A stretch of DNA of 64,000 nucleotides, from assembly GCF_040549045.1 (NCBI RefSeq), contig NZ_JBEWTB010000002.1, positions 2,077,501-2,141,500 of the forward strand, in the 5' to 3' direction. Below are positions 8,854 through 16,955 of the stretch, piece after piece. Both the position numbers and the translations under genes were made by a program. Position 1 is the first letter of the stretch. Each line of letters begins with the position of its first letter. The notes below the pieces were generated by a model, which saw only the letters and a list, made by a program, of their open reading frames with translations, had not been told where the DNA came from and ran no database searches. This stretch comes from Endozoicomonas sp. NE40 (GTDB taxonomy: Bacteria > Pseudomonadota > Gammaproteobacteria > Pseudomonadales > Endozoicomonadaceae).

Positions 8854-9064
8854 AGACATTGATAAAAAATTTGATGATGGTGAAGACGTTCTGGAATACT
8901 TCGATACTGACAATCCCCAGCGACCAAACCTCGAAGCTAAAAGGGTTAATATCGATTTTCCTGCATGGGTTGTTAATGAACTGGACAAGGAAGCCAGCAC
9001 TATCGGCATCAGCCGTCAGGCTCTGATAAAAACGTGGATTGTAGAGAGAATCAGGCATCACTGA
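8843..9064 (+). CDS. brnA: BrnA family antitoxin
   Basis: 73-residue antitoxin. The ATG at 8843 has GAGG 9 bases upstream and lies inside brnT, giving coupling; an in-frame codon at 8828 is less likely. The acidic N-terminal region (DDGEDVLEYFD) would cover the toxin, and the C-terminal KRVNIDFPAWVVNELDKEA, followed by GISRQALIKTWIVERI, is a ribbon-helix-helix DNA-binding fold, so the protein should repress its own promoter as well as neutralise BrnT. Confidence 0.85.
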   Translation: MKAKDIDKKFDDGEDVLEYFDTDNPQRPNLEAKRVNIDFPAWVVNELDKEASTIGISRQALIKTWIVERIRHH

Positions 9065-9116
9065 CCGCTACCACAGCTATCCTGACAACACCCGTAAACA
9101 ATAAGAGGTCAGAAGC

Positions 9117-9434
9117 ATGGGTCTTGAACAGCGAGTGGAAGCTCTGGAAATCCAGCAGGCACAATGGGATGTGGTGATTCATGGAACACACGACGTTGTC
9201 TGTCTTATCCTCAAAGAGCAGCGGCAGGTTGACCGGAAGCTTTGCGATATAGAGCGCAGACTGGCAGAGCATGATGAGAGGTTTGATAAAATTGATGCCA
9301 AGTTTGAAAAAATAGACGATCGCTTCGACAAACTGGAGAAAAGGTTTGACGACCGCATCGACAAACTCGAACGCCTGATTGTCTCTTCACTGCTGGAAAA
9401 AACTGAGGGGGTAGAGAAAAAGGATTTGACCTGA
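9117..9434 (+). CDS. Small coiled-coil protein
   Basis: 105-residue hydrophilic protein without signal or membrane segment. Residues ~45-95 form a coiled coil made of near-repeats of seven (DERFDKI, DAKFEKI, DDRFDKL, EKRFDDR), as in proteins often listed as hypothetical next to toxin-antitoxin loci. An AAGAGG sequence lies about 9 bases before the ATG. It lies 52 bases after brnA and may share its transcript. No specific function can be given. Confidence 0.65.
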   Translation: MGLEQRVEALEIQQAQWDVVIHGTHDVVCLILKEQRQVDRKLCDIERRLAEHDERFDKIDAKFEKIDDRFDKLEKRFDDRIDKLERLIVSSLLEKTEGVEKKDLT

Positions 9435-9444
9435 CCAGAAACAG

Positions 9445-9477
9445 AAAAGCTCCGGAGCTTTCGCCACGGAGCTTTTT
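9445..9477. terminator. Bidirectional terminator between the coiled-coil gene and the porin
   Basis: A 10-bp perfect stem (AAAAGCTCCG at 9445-9454 with CGGAGCTTTT at 9467-9476) gives a T run on either strand. It would end both the rightward small gene and the leftward porin gene. Confidence 0.85.
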
Positions 9478-9504
9478 GAGACACTGTCCTAGACAGCTAC
9501 TAAC

Positions 9505-10602
9505 TTAGAAGTAGTAGCGAGCCTGGATGGAGTAGGTGTCGTCTTTGTCTTTGTTGCCAGCTACGTCTTTATCGCGGCTAGTCGCCCATTCGAAAGCGAA
9601 CTGCATTGGACCAGTCTTGTATACTGCACCCAGAGCGTACTCTTTGAACTGAGCGTCGGTTTTAGTAGTGCTGTTTTTACCCTTGTTTTTCTGAGCCTTG
9701 TCAGCGTCCAACTGGTTGTAACCAGTGTATACCGCGAAACCGTCCATCACTTGTGGCAGGTTCAGCTGAGCAAACAGTTCGATACCGGTAGACTTCTGAT
9801 CCAGACCGGAGTCTACGGAAGTTACGTTACGGAACTCACCGTACATGGCAGCAGCGTAAACCATTTCGTTGTCGAACTTAACACCGAAGGTGGTGGACTT
9901 GGCCTTGTCCTGACCTGCGAAGTCAGTACCCTTCTCATCCTTGTACTTGGTTTCAGAGTAGGTGGCACCCAGAGACAGACCCATTGGCAGGTCGTAGCTC
10001 AGAGCAATACCATAGCCTTCGTTGCGCTTGAAAGTACGGCCATGAGTTTCACTGAACTGGGTATCACCAGCCAGCTGATACTGAGCGCCTACGTTCAGGC
10101 CACCAAAGCTGTTGCGGTACTGCAGAACGTCGTCAGCACGAGCGGAACCATCGGTGTCACCACCATTACGACCATTGTAGATACCCATGGCATTACCGCC
10201 ACCGATAGCGTACATATCGGTCCAGCCGGAAACGTCGTACATTACAGACCAGTTCTTACCAGCATGGATAGAACCCATTTCATCGTGGCTCAGACCAACG
10301 AAACCCAGACGGTTAAAGAAGGTATCGCTCTTTTCGCCACCCTTGTACTCGTCCTGAGCGCGGAAGCCCCACTCAGTTACACCGTGACCAGTCCAGCCAT
10401 TGTCAAACTTGTGAGCGAACTTCATGTTCAAACGAGCACTGTCGTTGTTCATTTCGGCCTTTTTGCCGTTTGCTTTTTCAGCAACCAGACCAACACGACC
10501 ACCGATGCTCAGGCTGGTGGTGTCGTCGTTATATACTTCCAGAGCCATTGCCTGACCGGCAACGAGGGATGCTACTACTGTGGCAAGCAGTTTCTTCTGC
10601 AT
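9505..10602 (-). CDS. Gram-negative trimeric porin (OmpC/OmpF-like)
   Basis: 365-residue outer-membrane general porin. A signal peptide (MQKKLLATVVASLVAGQAMA) is followed by LEVYNDDTTSLSIGGRVGL, the first beta strand typical of enterobacterial and Vibrio porins. The strands alternate aromatic and polar residues, an eyelet-loop region with GWTDMYAIGGGN is visible, and the protein ends in ARYYF, the C-terminal Phe needed for BAM insertion. AGGAG stands 7 bases before the ATG. It is monocistronic, with a long upstream region that fits a heavily regulated and highly expressed porin. Confidence 0.9.
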   Translation of the reverse strand: MQKKLLATVVASLVAGQAMALEVYNDDTTSLSIGGRVGLVAEKANGKKAEMNNDSARLNMKFAHKFDNGWTGHGVTEWGFRAQDEYKGGEKSDTFFNRLGFVGLSHDEMGSIHAGKNWSVMYDVSGWTDMYAIGGGNAMGIYNGRNGGDTDGSARADDVLQYRNSFGGLNVGAQYQLAGDTQFSETHGRTFKRNEGYGIALSYDLPMGLSLGATYSETKYKDEKGTDFAGQDKAKSTTFGVKFDNEMVYAAAMYGEFRNVTSVDSGLDQKSTGIELFAQLNLPQVMDGFAVYTGYNQLDADKAQKNKGKNSTTKTDAQFKEYALGAVYKTGPMQFAFEWATSRDKDVAGNKDKDDTYSIQARYYF

Positions 10603-11220
10603 TGCTAACTCCTGACTAATATGCGTTGTGTGGCAAAATAACAGCCGCTATTTTTTGTTAAGTACAGGATCGAGAATCAACCATCCCTGCACAGCGGCAG
10701 TGAGGCGATTATGAATAGCATCTTGCACGAGCGTCACATCACAAAAACAAATACCCTTATTTGCAAATTTAATTTCCTTACGGTATCTACCTAACAAGAG
10801 AGCAAGGAGTGCAACAAGCACGAACAAAACAAACAGACACTACATACCCAACAACACACCAGACAACAGAAAACCGAACCTTGTTGTAATGTAAAATCTT
10901 CAGGATGCAGTCATTTTCATGTATGAAAAATCACCAAAATCACTGTTTTTTACAGATAAAATGTAATTTTTTTATTACTTTGGAGGGGTTTTACAGGTCG
11001 CTTTTTGTCATAATTTTGTCACAAAAAAGCCTCTGCCAAGGCACTATCAGAAAGCGTCCATAACGCGGTCAAAAACATCCATTATTCGTCGTTTAATTTC
11101 ATAAAGTGACAATATCGGGCATCATCAAATACCCGATATTGAAAGGCTGCCAAGGCACTCTTACAATGCGCTGACATTGTTATAAGCAAACATCTGTCGA
11201 CAACTATCTGTCAACAAGCG
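10603..11220. other. 618-bp intergenic region between porin and tenA
   Basis: No convincing gene. The part next to the porin is A+T rich and must carry the porin promoter and leader on the minus strand. Next to tenA there is a 9-bp inverted repeat (AATATCGGG at 11111-11119, complement at 11132-11140), possibly the end of tenA transcription, and a 13-base direct repeat CTGCCAAGGCACT at 11033-11045 and 11147-11159 that may be a regulator site or a duplication. Confidence 0.6.
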
Positions 11221-11916
11221 TCAGAACGAGCAGTTGACACCCATATCCCAAAAGCCGATTTCCAGCCGTGTTGCTTCCTGAAAGGTCTTTTGCAACGACA
11301 CCAGTCGCTTGTCTGTAAAGCGGGACTCTGCCAGACGTTCAATGGTTTCTACTGTTTTTACCGAACCGGCAAGGAACTCATCTCCTCCATAGACCTGAAT
11401 CCAGTCCCAGTAGGGGTTATCTTCCCGCTTGGTCGCCGGATCATTGATAAGCCGCTCACCGATTTCTGCATACCCCACGGAACAGGGCGACAGGGCGACC
11501 TGCAAATCGAGAATATCACCCGCCATACCACGCTCCAGCACGTAACGGGTATACGCCATGTTGGCACGGGCTTCCGGCACCTGAATGACATCCTGTTCCG
11601 TCAGGCCCCATTGTTTGCAGTAGGCTAAATGAATTTCGGTTTCAGCCAGTACAGCAGCAACACTTTCAGAAGCCGCCCGCATATCTTCCGGGTTGTCAGA
11701 CTTATACACAGCCAGCGCATAAGCCCGCCCATAGTGAAGCAAGAACAGGTAGTCCTGTTGCAGATAGTGCTGAAAGCATTCCAGCGGCAAAGTGCCGTCT
11801 CCAATGCGCTGCACAAACTCATGATGACAATAAGCCTGCCAGTCATCTTTGCAGGCTGACTTTAATTGCCCAAACAGTGTGCTCGGATCATAGAAAATCG
11901 ACGTATCAACACTCAT
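11221..11916 (-). CDS. tenA: Aminopyrimidine aminohydrolase / thiaminase II TenA
   Basis: 231-residue heme-oxygenase-fold enzyme of thiamine salvage that hydrolyses aminomethyl-pyrimidine breakdown products to HMP. The family residues are in place: the YLQQDYLFLLHYGRAYA helix, catalytic Cys145 in LSPCSVGYAEIG, the following conserved WIQVYGGDEF, and the C-terminal Glu region EIGFWDMG. It stands alone, without thi genes or a visible TPP riboswitch around it. Confidence 0.93.
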   Translation of the reverse strand: MSVDTSIFYDPSTLFGQLKSACKDDWQAYCHHEFVQRIGDGTLPLECFQHYLQQDYLFLLHYGRAYALAVYKSDNPEDMRAASESVAAVLAETEIHLAYCKQWGLTEQDVIQVPEARANMAYTRYVLERGMAGDILDLQVALSPCSVGYAEIGERLINDPATKREDNPYWDWIQVYGGDEFLAGSVKTVETIERLAESRFTDKRLVSLQKTFQEATRLEIGFWDMGVNCSF

Positions 11917-11990
11917 TGCTGCACCTTATTAATGTAGGGCTCTTTTTGAGAAGCTTTCAGGAAAGTAGCAAAGCAGAATTTACCAGCTTG

Positions 11991-12050
11991 CCGTCATTCC
12001 CACACAGGTGGGAATCCACCAGTAGATCACCGCCTTCGCGGGGGTGACGA
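11991..12050. repeat. REP-like palindromic element upstream of ftnA
   Basis: Contains CGTCATTCCCAC-acag-GTGGGAAT followed at once by a second hairpin TCACCGC-cttc-GCGGGGGTGA. This composite resembles the interspersed CGTCATTCCC...GGGAAT palindromes common in gammaproteobacterial intergenic regions. A related single hairpin lies on the other side of ftnA (12692-12719). Confidence 0.7.
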
Positions 12051-12075
12051 TGGGGTATTCTAAAGAAGAAAGCCG

Positions 12076-12104
12076 TTGGGGCAACTGGATTTACGTTCTA
12101 TAAT
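12076..12104 (+). promoter_or_regulatory. Sigma-70 promoter of ftnA
   Basis: TTGGGG at 12076-12081, a 17-base spacer and a perfect TATAAT at 12099-12104, about 40 bases before the ftnA start. The -35 is only partly conserved. No clear Fur box is seen here. Confidence 0.6.
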
Positions 12105-12143
12105 CGCAGACCAGAAGTCAGATCAAACCAGAAGGAGTACATT

Positions 12144-12659
12144 ATGCTAAGTCAAACGATGATCGATAAACTAAACGAGCAGATTAATCTCGAATTCTAC
12201 TCTTCCAACCTGTACCTGCAAATGGCCTCATGGTGTGAAACACAGGGGCTGGAAGGCTGTTCTGCATTCTTTCGCGAACATGCGAGAGAAGAGATGCAGC
12301 ACATGCAGAAGCTGTTTGACTATGTCAATGAAACCGGTGCTATGGCAATTCTGGGAGCCATTGAGGCACCACCTCATGAATACGAAACAGTTCGTCAGGT
12401 ATTTAAGCTGACCTATGAGCACGAGTGCGAAGTGACCAGCAGCATCAATACACTGGCCCACACAGCATTTTCAGAACAGGACTACAGCTCGTTCAATTTT
12501 CTGCAGTGGTATGTGGCTGAACAGCATGAAGAGGAAAAGCTGTTCAAATCCATTCTCGACAAGATTGATATGATCGGTACAGAAGGCAACGGCCTGTATT
12601 TCATCGATCAGGAAGTGTCCAGAATTCAGGCTGCTGCACACGCTCAACCAGCCAGATAA
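12144..12659 (+). CDS. ftnA: Non-heme ferritin
   Basis: 171-residue iron-storage protein forming a 24-subunit shell. Ferroxidase ligands are visible: E17 (NLEFYSSN), E50 and H53 (REEMQHMQKL), a Glu in HECEVTSS and Gln in WYVAEQHEEE. AGAAGGAG lies 7 bases before the ATG. In a window with a large heme-uptake island this is the natural store for released iron, though the two are far apart and no co-regulation can be seen. Confidence 0.95.
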   Translation: MLSQTMIDKLNEQINLEFYSSNLYLQMASWCETQGLEGCSAFFREHAREEMQHMQKLFDYVNETGAMAILGAIEAPPHEYETVRQVFKLTYEHECEVTSSINTLAHTAFSEQDYSSFNFLQWYVAEQHEEEKLFKSILDKIDMIGTEGNGLYFIDQEVSRIQAAAHAQPAR

Positions 12660-12691
12660 TAATAACCCATCATCATCCCCGAACTCCCCAT

Positions 12692-12719
12692 CGTCATCCC
12701 CACCTGCGTGGGAATGACG
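12692..12719. repeat. REP-like hairpin between ftnA and elbB
   Basis: CGTCATCCCCAC-ctgc-GTGGGAATGACG is a 12-bp stem with one mismatch, of the same family as 11991-12050. Lying between convergent genes it may also stop transcription from both sides. Confidence 0.7.
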
Positions 12720-12726
12720 GCTTCCC

Positions 12727-13395
12727 TCACGCCAGCTGCAATACCTTCTCTACCAGCTTTTCAATGCCGTCCGCCGCTTCACCGATGCGATTTGCCAGCA
12801 TATAGGCGGGGGTCGTCACCAGTTTACGCAACTCATCCACTACAATATCATCAACAGGACAGTTGACGTGCTTAACGCCTGTGGCTTCCATTGCCAGAGC
12901 TGTTGCCTCATCGTTGCCAATGGTGGCCTGTACACCTTCACTGAATATGCGCCCTGCCAGTGCCGGAGCGATACACAGTAAGCCCAGAGGCTTGCCTTCA
13001 TCAGCAAACGCCCTGGTGATAGCCAGCACGTCCACCTGAACACGAACCTCAGCGCCGTTAAAGGCAAAGTCCGACAGGTTCTTGGCAGCGCCAAATCCTC
13101 CGGGCAGTATCAACGCATCATAATCTTCAACGTGCAGCGACTGCACCGGTTTGATTTCTCCTCGGGCAATACGGGCAGACTCAACCAGAACATTGCGCTC
13201 CTGATCCATCTCATCCCCGGTGCAATGGTTGATCACATGGTGCTGTGGAATATCCGGAGCAAAGCACTGATATTCAGCTCCCTGACGATCCAGAGCGAGG
13301 AGTGTAAGAACCGATTCGTGAATTTCAGCACCATCGTATACACCGCAGCCAGACAGAATAACGGCCACTTTTTTACCCGCACCCAGTTTACTCAT
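12727..13395 (-). CDS. elbB: Isoprenoid biosynthesis glyoxalase ElbB
   Basis: 222-residue DJ-1/PfpI superfamily protein; ElbB (formerly SCRP-27A) has glyoxalase activity and has been tied to early isoprenoid synthesis. Seen here: AVILSGCGVYDGAEIHE at the N-terminus (Cys and Glu of the family), ALILPGGFGAAKNL, and the nucleophile elbow GLLCIAPAL. GGGGGAG is 7 bases before the ATG. Monocistronic. Confidence 0.9.
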   Translation of the reverse strand: MSKLGAGKKVAVILSGCGVYDGAEIHESVLTLLALDRQGAEYQCFAPDIPQHHVINHCTGDEMDQERNVLVESARIARGEIKPVQSLHVEDYDALILPGGFGAAKNLSDFAFNGAEVRVQVDVLAITRAFADEGKPLGLLCIAPALAGRIFSEGVQATIGNDEATALAMEATGVKHVNCPVDDIVVDELRKLVTTPAYMLANRIGEAADGIEKLVEKVLQLA

Positions 13396-13550
13396 GTCAA
13401 TCTCCCCCTTCTTCAGTTCAGGACTGACTATAAATAATATGCCCTCTTGGTTTGGGAGTCAGCAAAGGATTTGCGTAAATGGCAGTACTACTGCGTAACG
13501 TATAAAGCGGATAAAAACTGCATGGCTAAGCTTAAACTGAATGATTACAA

Positions 13551-14780
13551 ATGCCTTGCCCTGACAACCGGCTGGTAACGCTCTTGAAAAGACTGATCAT
13601 TGTTCATTCTCTGGTTCTATCAATCCTGATGCTATCAACGGGCATGATTGCAGGATGGTGGCTGCATTCCTGGCCGGGCGGGTCGGGCAATGAAACCTGT
13701 GAGAATCACCCATTCCAGATAATCCGGTGGGACAGTGACCTCTCAAACACCACTCCGTATCAGACCATGCAGTCTTACCATGATCAGCCCATTGGTGAAC
13801 GCTCCTTGTTTATCGAGGCTCTGGACGAGAACCGGATTGATGATGCACTGGTCATTTACCAGCAGTACGAGCGAAAAGGAGCTGGTGCTTTTCTCCCCTT
13901 CAGGAAAGATCTGGAAGACTGGTTAAACCATCAGAACAGCGACTTAAGCATCAATGTTCTGGAGCGTTTTACCCAACATTATTATCAGGATGAATCGCTG
14001 CTGACACGACTGGCAAACCGTTATGAACATCAGGACCGTCTGGATTCCGCCATTACCACACTGCTTGAATTAAAAAGTTTCACGGATAGCAGCAAAAAGC
14101 GTTCAGCCCTTAACGAACGCATCCACTCTCTCAGCCGGGCTGTTTATAACCAGCAAATGAAACTGGATCGGCTGGAAACGCTGCTTGGGCTGTTCCAGCG
14201 ATTATCTTCCCAGGAAGCCGACTATGGCTTTTACCGCTTTGCCCTGTCCCAGATCTATCTGGCTGCCGGTGACAACAACAGTGCTATCCGCGAGCTGGAA
14301 GTTCTTCAGACTCACTCGGAATTTGGCCGGCAGGCGGCTCAGTTACTGGCGGCCCTCACTCCTCCGCCACCAGTGGATGAACCGGAAGAGTTGCCCGGCA
14401 GTACCATCCCTCTTTCTTCCCGAAACGGGCATTTCATTATCGATGTGTCTGCAGGCAATAAAGAGACCGTTAAACTTCTGATTGATACCGGAGCCAGCCT
14501 CACTACATTGCCTTCCGACCTGCTGCAGAGACTGCGCAGAAAAAAACTGGCGGCAAGGGTTGGGCATACACAGCTGAAAACGGCCGGCGGTTATCAGTTC
14601 GCGCCGATCTATCAATTAAAAGAGCTGCACATTGGCAACTTTATTGTCAGAAATTTGCAGGTCGCTGAGCTTGACCTGTATGAACTGGGTTCAGAAGGTT
14701 TGCTGGGGATGGATGTTCTGGGGCAGTTTCGCTTTCATCTGGACCAGGATAGAAACACTCTGACTCTGCACCAGAGGTAA
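13551..14780 (+). CDS. Membrane-anchored retropepsin-like aspartic protease
   Basis: 409 residues. One membrane segment (~15-35) is followed by a helical, TPR-like periplasmic domain (~80-265), a proline linker (~271-275) and a C-terminal clan-AA protease domain. The active-site motif is LLIDTGAS (Asp312), followed later by GLLGMDVLGQF, the second conserved turn of single-domain, dimeric retropepsins such as Pseudomonas YPO/TIGR02281-type proteins. The ribosome site is weak, so the start may be off by some residues. Substrate is unknown. It ends just before the sigma-54 promoter at 14916 and is probably transcribed separately from the RNA that follows. Confidence 0.8.
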   Translation: MPCPDNRLVTLLKRLIIVHSLVLSILMLSTGMIAGWWLHSWPGGSGNETCENHPFQIIRWDSDLSNTTPYQTMQSYHDQPIGERSLFIEALDENRIDDALVIYQQYERKGAGAFLPFRKDLEDWLNHQNSDLSINVLERFTQHYYQDESLLTRLANRYEHQDRLDSAITTLLELKSFTDSSKKRSALNERIHSLSRAVYNQQMKLDRLETLLGLFQRLSSQEADYGFYRFALSQIYLAAGDNNSAIRELEVLQTHSEFGRQAAQLLAALTPPPPVDEPEELPGSTIPLSSRNGHFIIDVSAGNKETVKLLIDTGASLTTLPSDLLQRLRRKKLAARVGHTQLKTAGGYQFAPIYQLKELHIGNFIVRNLQVAELDLYELGSEGLLGMDVLGQFRFHLDQDRNTLTLHQR

Positions 14781-14791
14781 AGCCCCATACG

Positions 14792-14817
14792 TGTTACCCG
14801 AAACACTCAAAGTATCA
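14792..14817 (+). promoter_or_regulatory. Possible CbrB activator site upstream of the sigma-54 promoter
   Basis: TGTTAC-N14-GTATCA, one base away from TGTTAC-N14-GTAACA, the inverted half-site pattern I recall for CbrB in Pseudomonas. A further GTAACA half-site lies at 14833-14838. The site is about 100 bp upstream of the -24 element, the normal distance for an enhancer-binding protein. Confidence 0.5.
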
Positions 14818-14915
14818 CAAGAGCTAACAAAGGTAACACAATCCCAGTCAGCAGACTTTGTCCGTAAACGGTGATAACTCCCTACCCTGTTGATTTAAAA
14901 AGCTTTTATAAAAAC

Positions 14916-14930
14916 TGGCACGCTAAGTGC
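14916..14930 (+). promoter_or_regulatory. Sigma-54 (RpoN) promoter
   Basis: TGGCAC-N5-GTGC: the -24 GG (14917-14918) and -12 GC (14929-14930) have the required 10-base spacing, and only one base departs from TGGCAC-N5-TTGC. Transcription should start near 14942 and read into the A-rich small RNA. Confidence 0.8.
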
Positions 14931-14941
14931 CTTAATGACGA

Positions 14942-15140
14942 CGAACAACAATAATAACAAGAAGAAAATCAGCCCATCTAATAACAACAATAAGGGCGCG
15001 GCGAGTTGATTGTTTTACAGGATGAACCCGGTTTTCAGCCAGTAAAATTATCGGCTTTCCAGTTACTCAGTGTGCTGACAACAATAATAAGAATGAGTAT
15101 CGCTGAATACAGGGGAATTGACTTCCCCTGTTTTTCTTTT
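14942..15140 (+). ncRNA. crcZ: CrcZ-like Hfq-titrating small RNA
   Basis: About 200 nt with no credible reading frame, framed by a sigma-54 promoter and a strong terminator. It carries three clusters of AAnAAnAA (CA) motifs: 14944-14968, 14980-14993 and 15080-15093. Such motifs in CrcZ/CrcY of Pseudomonas bind the distal face of Hfq and so relieve catabolite repression. In Pseudomonas crcZ is transcribed by sigma-54 under CbrAB and lies directly upstream of pcnB, exactly as here; a CbrB-like site is present at 14792. The RNA is shorter than Pseudomonas CrcZ (~400 nt). Homology by sequence cannot be claimed; the call rests on architecture and position. Confidence 0.7.
15109..15140 (+). terminator. 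Rho-independent terminator of the CrcZ-like RNA
   Basis: Perfect 9-bp stem ACAGGGGAA / TTCCCCTGT with a 5-base loop, followed by TTTTTCTTTT. Confidence 0.92.
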
Positions 15141-15219
15141 CACTTCTTATTTTCTTTTCGCCCCTCCAAACCTTGCCAGTCCTGACTTTCCTCCGGCTTT
15201 TTAATGATTCGGGGAATGG

Positions 15220-15267
15220 CTCGCTTAATGACTCGCTTAATGACTCGCTTAATGACTCGCTTAATGA
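15220..15267. repeat. Four perfect 12-bp tandem repeats before pcnB
   Basis: The unit CTCGCTTAATGA occurs four times without change, followed by a duplicated TAGTGGAAT stretch (from 15269). It lies in the 285-bp spacer between the small-RNA terminator and pcnB. A minus-strand reading would give a Ser-Leu-Ser-Glu repeat, but I do not regard it as a gene. Copy number is likely to vary by slippage. Confidence 0.85.
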
Positions 15268-15425
15268 ATAGTGGAATAAATAGTGGAATGCTATGATATA
15301 CCCGACGTATGAGTGAACCTCCAGCAGGTATCCCGCTTTAACGGGGCCACCTGTTGCGTTTACATCAGCTTCCCTTAGCGAAACCAATAATCTGAACTTA
15401 ACCAAGGCTTCATGCAAAATTCACC

Positions 15426-16955
15426 ATGTTAAGCACCTCAATCATGGCTCTGGTGCTGGCCCTTGTTCTGGCTTTGACGGCTATGCTCTTCTGGCGCAGA
15501 CAGAAAAGGGAAAACCAACCACAGGACGTACAACCTGAAACCAGCTCACAGGAAACTATCTCCGATACCGGCCCAACCGGTGACCTGACTATGCAGAATC
15601 GTGTTAACCGCCATGTGATTCCAAGAGACCACCATCCCGTATCACGACGGGAAATCAGTGATAACGCCCTGAAGGTGCTGCACCGCCTGACCAGCAACGG
15701 CTACGATGCCTATCTGGTCGGCGGCTGTATCCGGGATATTTATTTCGACCTGCACCCAAAAGATTTTGACGTTGCCACCAGTGCCACACCGGAACAGGTT
15801 CGCCGCCTGTTTCGTAACTCCCGGGTAATTGGCCGACGCTTCAAACTAGTACATGTGCTGTTTGGCCGTGAAATGATTGAAGTGGCTACGTTCAGGGCAA
15901 GCCACGACAACACGACGCAGGACCAGAAACATGGCCGGGATAAATCCCAGCATTCCGATTCCGGCCGAATCCTGCGTGATAACGTTTACGGAACCATGGA
16001 AGACGATGCCCTGCGCCGCGATTTCACGGTGAACGCCCTCTATTACGATGCCCGTGATTTTACCGTGGTGGATTTCTGCAACGGTGTGCAGGATATCGAA
16101 GATGAAGTGTTACGCCTGATTGGCGACCCGGTCACCCGTTACCATGAAGATCCTGTGCGCATGTTGCGCGCGCTTCGCTTCAAGGCAAAACTCGACTTCA
16201 CTATCGATCAGGAAACCGCTGACCCGATCTTTGAACTGGGTCATTTGCTGCGGGACATTCCGTCAGCCCGACTGTTCGATGAAATTCTGAAACTGCTGCA
16301 ATCCGGCCAGGGCGTTCGAACTTTCGAACTCCTGCAGGATTACGGTTTGCTGAAACACCTGTTTCCAGCCACACACCATTGCCTGGAAACAAGGGGGATG
16401 GAAACAGGGGGTAAGTACAGTGAAGACCTGATTTTCAGCGCCCTGCGCAGTACCGACAAGCGCATTGCCAAAGATCGTCCGGTGACACCCGCTTTCCTGT
16501 TTGCCGCTTTGTTATGGGGACCATTGCAACGCCAGTTCCGCGATTTACAGGAACAGGGCGTTCCTCCCGTTCCTGCCATGCAACAGGCTGCCATGATCGT
16601 ACTGGACAACCAGTGTGCCCATACTGCCATCCCCAAACGTTTCACCATGACTATCCGTGACATCTGGGACCTGCAGTATCGTCTGGAGCGTCGTCAGCCT
16701 AAACAGATTGATGGTCTTCTGGCGCACCCGAAATTCCGCGCCGCATACGACTTCCTGGTGCTGCGGGAAGAGTCCGGCGAACAACTGAACCATGCCGGAC
16801 AGTGGTGGACAGAGGTTCAGGAGAGTTCTGACCAGAGCCGTAACGAGATGATTCGCTCTCTGCGCAACCAGCCTGGCAATGGTAACGGCCGCAAACGTCG
16901 CCGTCGTCGCCAGCCAAGAAAGCGTGCGCCACAGAACAGGAATCCAGAATCATGA
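15426..16955 (+). CDS. pcnB: Poly(A) polymerase I
   Basis: Adds poly(A) tails that promote RNA decay. The 509-residue reading has the nucleotidyltransferase head with LVGGCIRD and the catalytic carboxylates D113 and D115 (KDFDVATSA), the RRDFTVNALYYD motif, the RYHEDPVRMLRALRFKAKL neck and a very basic C-terminal tail (GRKRRRRRQPRKR). An N-terminal extension includes a hydrophobic segment (~5-24) followed by RRQKR, like a membrane anchor. A start at 15591 (Met56, with a GGTGA upstream) would give a 454-residue protein of E. coli size; which start is used is open. It overlaps folK by four bases. Confidence 0.93.
   Translation: MLSTSIMALVLALVLALTAMLFWRRQKRENQPQDVQPETSSQETISDTGPTGDLTMQNRVNRHVIPRDHHPVSRREISDNALKVLHRLTSNGYDAYLVGGCIRDIYFDLHPKDFDVATSATPEQVRRLFRNSRVIGRRFKLVHVLFGREMIEVATFRASHDNTTQDQKHGRDKSQHSDSGRILRDNVYGTMEDDALRRDFTVNALYYDARDFTVVDFCNGVQDIEDEVLRLIGDPVTRYHEDPVRMLRALRFKAKLDFTIDQETADPIFELGHLLRDIPSARLFDEILKLLQSGQGVRTFELLQDYGLLKHLFPATHHCLETRGMETGGKYSEDLIFSALRSTDKRIAKDRPVTPAFLFAALLWGPLQRQFRDLQEQGVPPVPAMQQAAMIVLDNQCAHTAIPKRFTMTIRDIWDLQYRLERRQPKQIDGLLAHPKFRAAYDFLVLREESGEQLNHAGQWWTEVQESSDQSRNEMIRSLRNQPGNGNGRKRRRRRQPRKRAPQNRNPES

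Noticed and set aside
9117..9434. Small coiled-coil gene as a third member of the toxin-antitoxin system
   Set aside because: It is close to brnA but has no toxin, antitoxin or DNA-binding features; adjacency alone is not enough.
9751..10608. Open frame opposite the porin gene
   Set aside because: Thr/Val-rich shadow of a high-expression gene; the porin with its signal peptide and terminal Phe is clearly the real gene.
15220..15267. Direct repeats as a CRISPR array
   Set aside because: Units abut without spacers and are only 12 bp; no cas genes are present.
15067..15417. Minus-strand frame of 116 codons with Ser-Leu-Ser-Glu repeats
   Set aside because: Its repeat is only the 12-bp tandem DNA repeat read through, it runs across the small-RNA terminator, and it has no ribosome site or family features.
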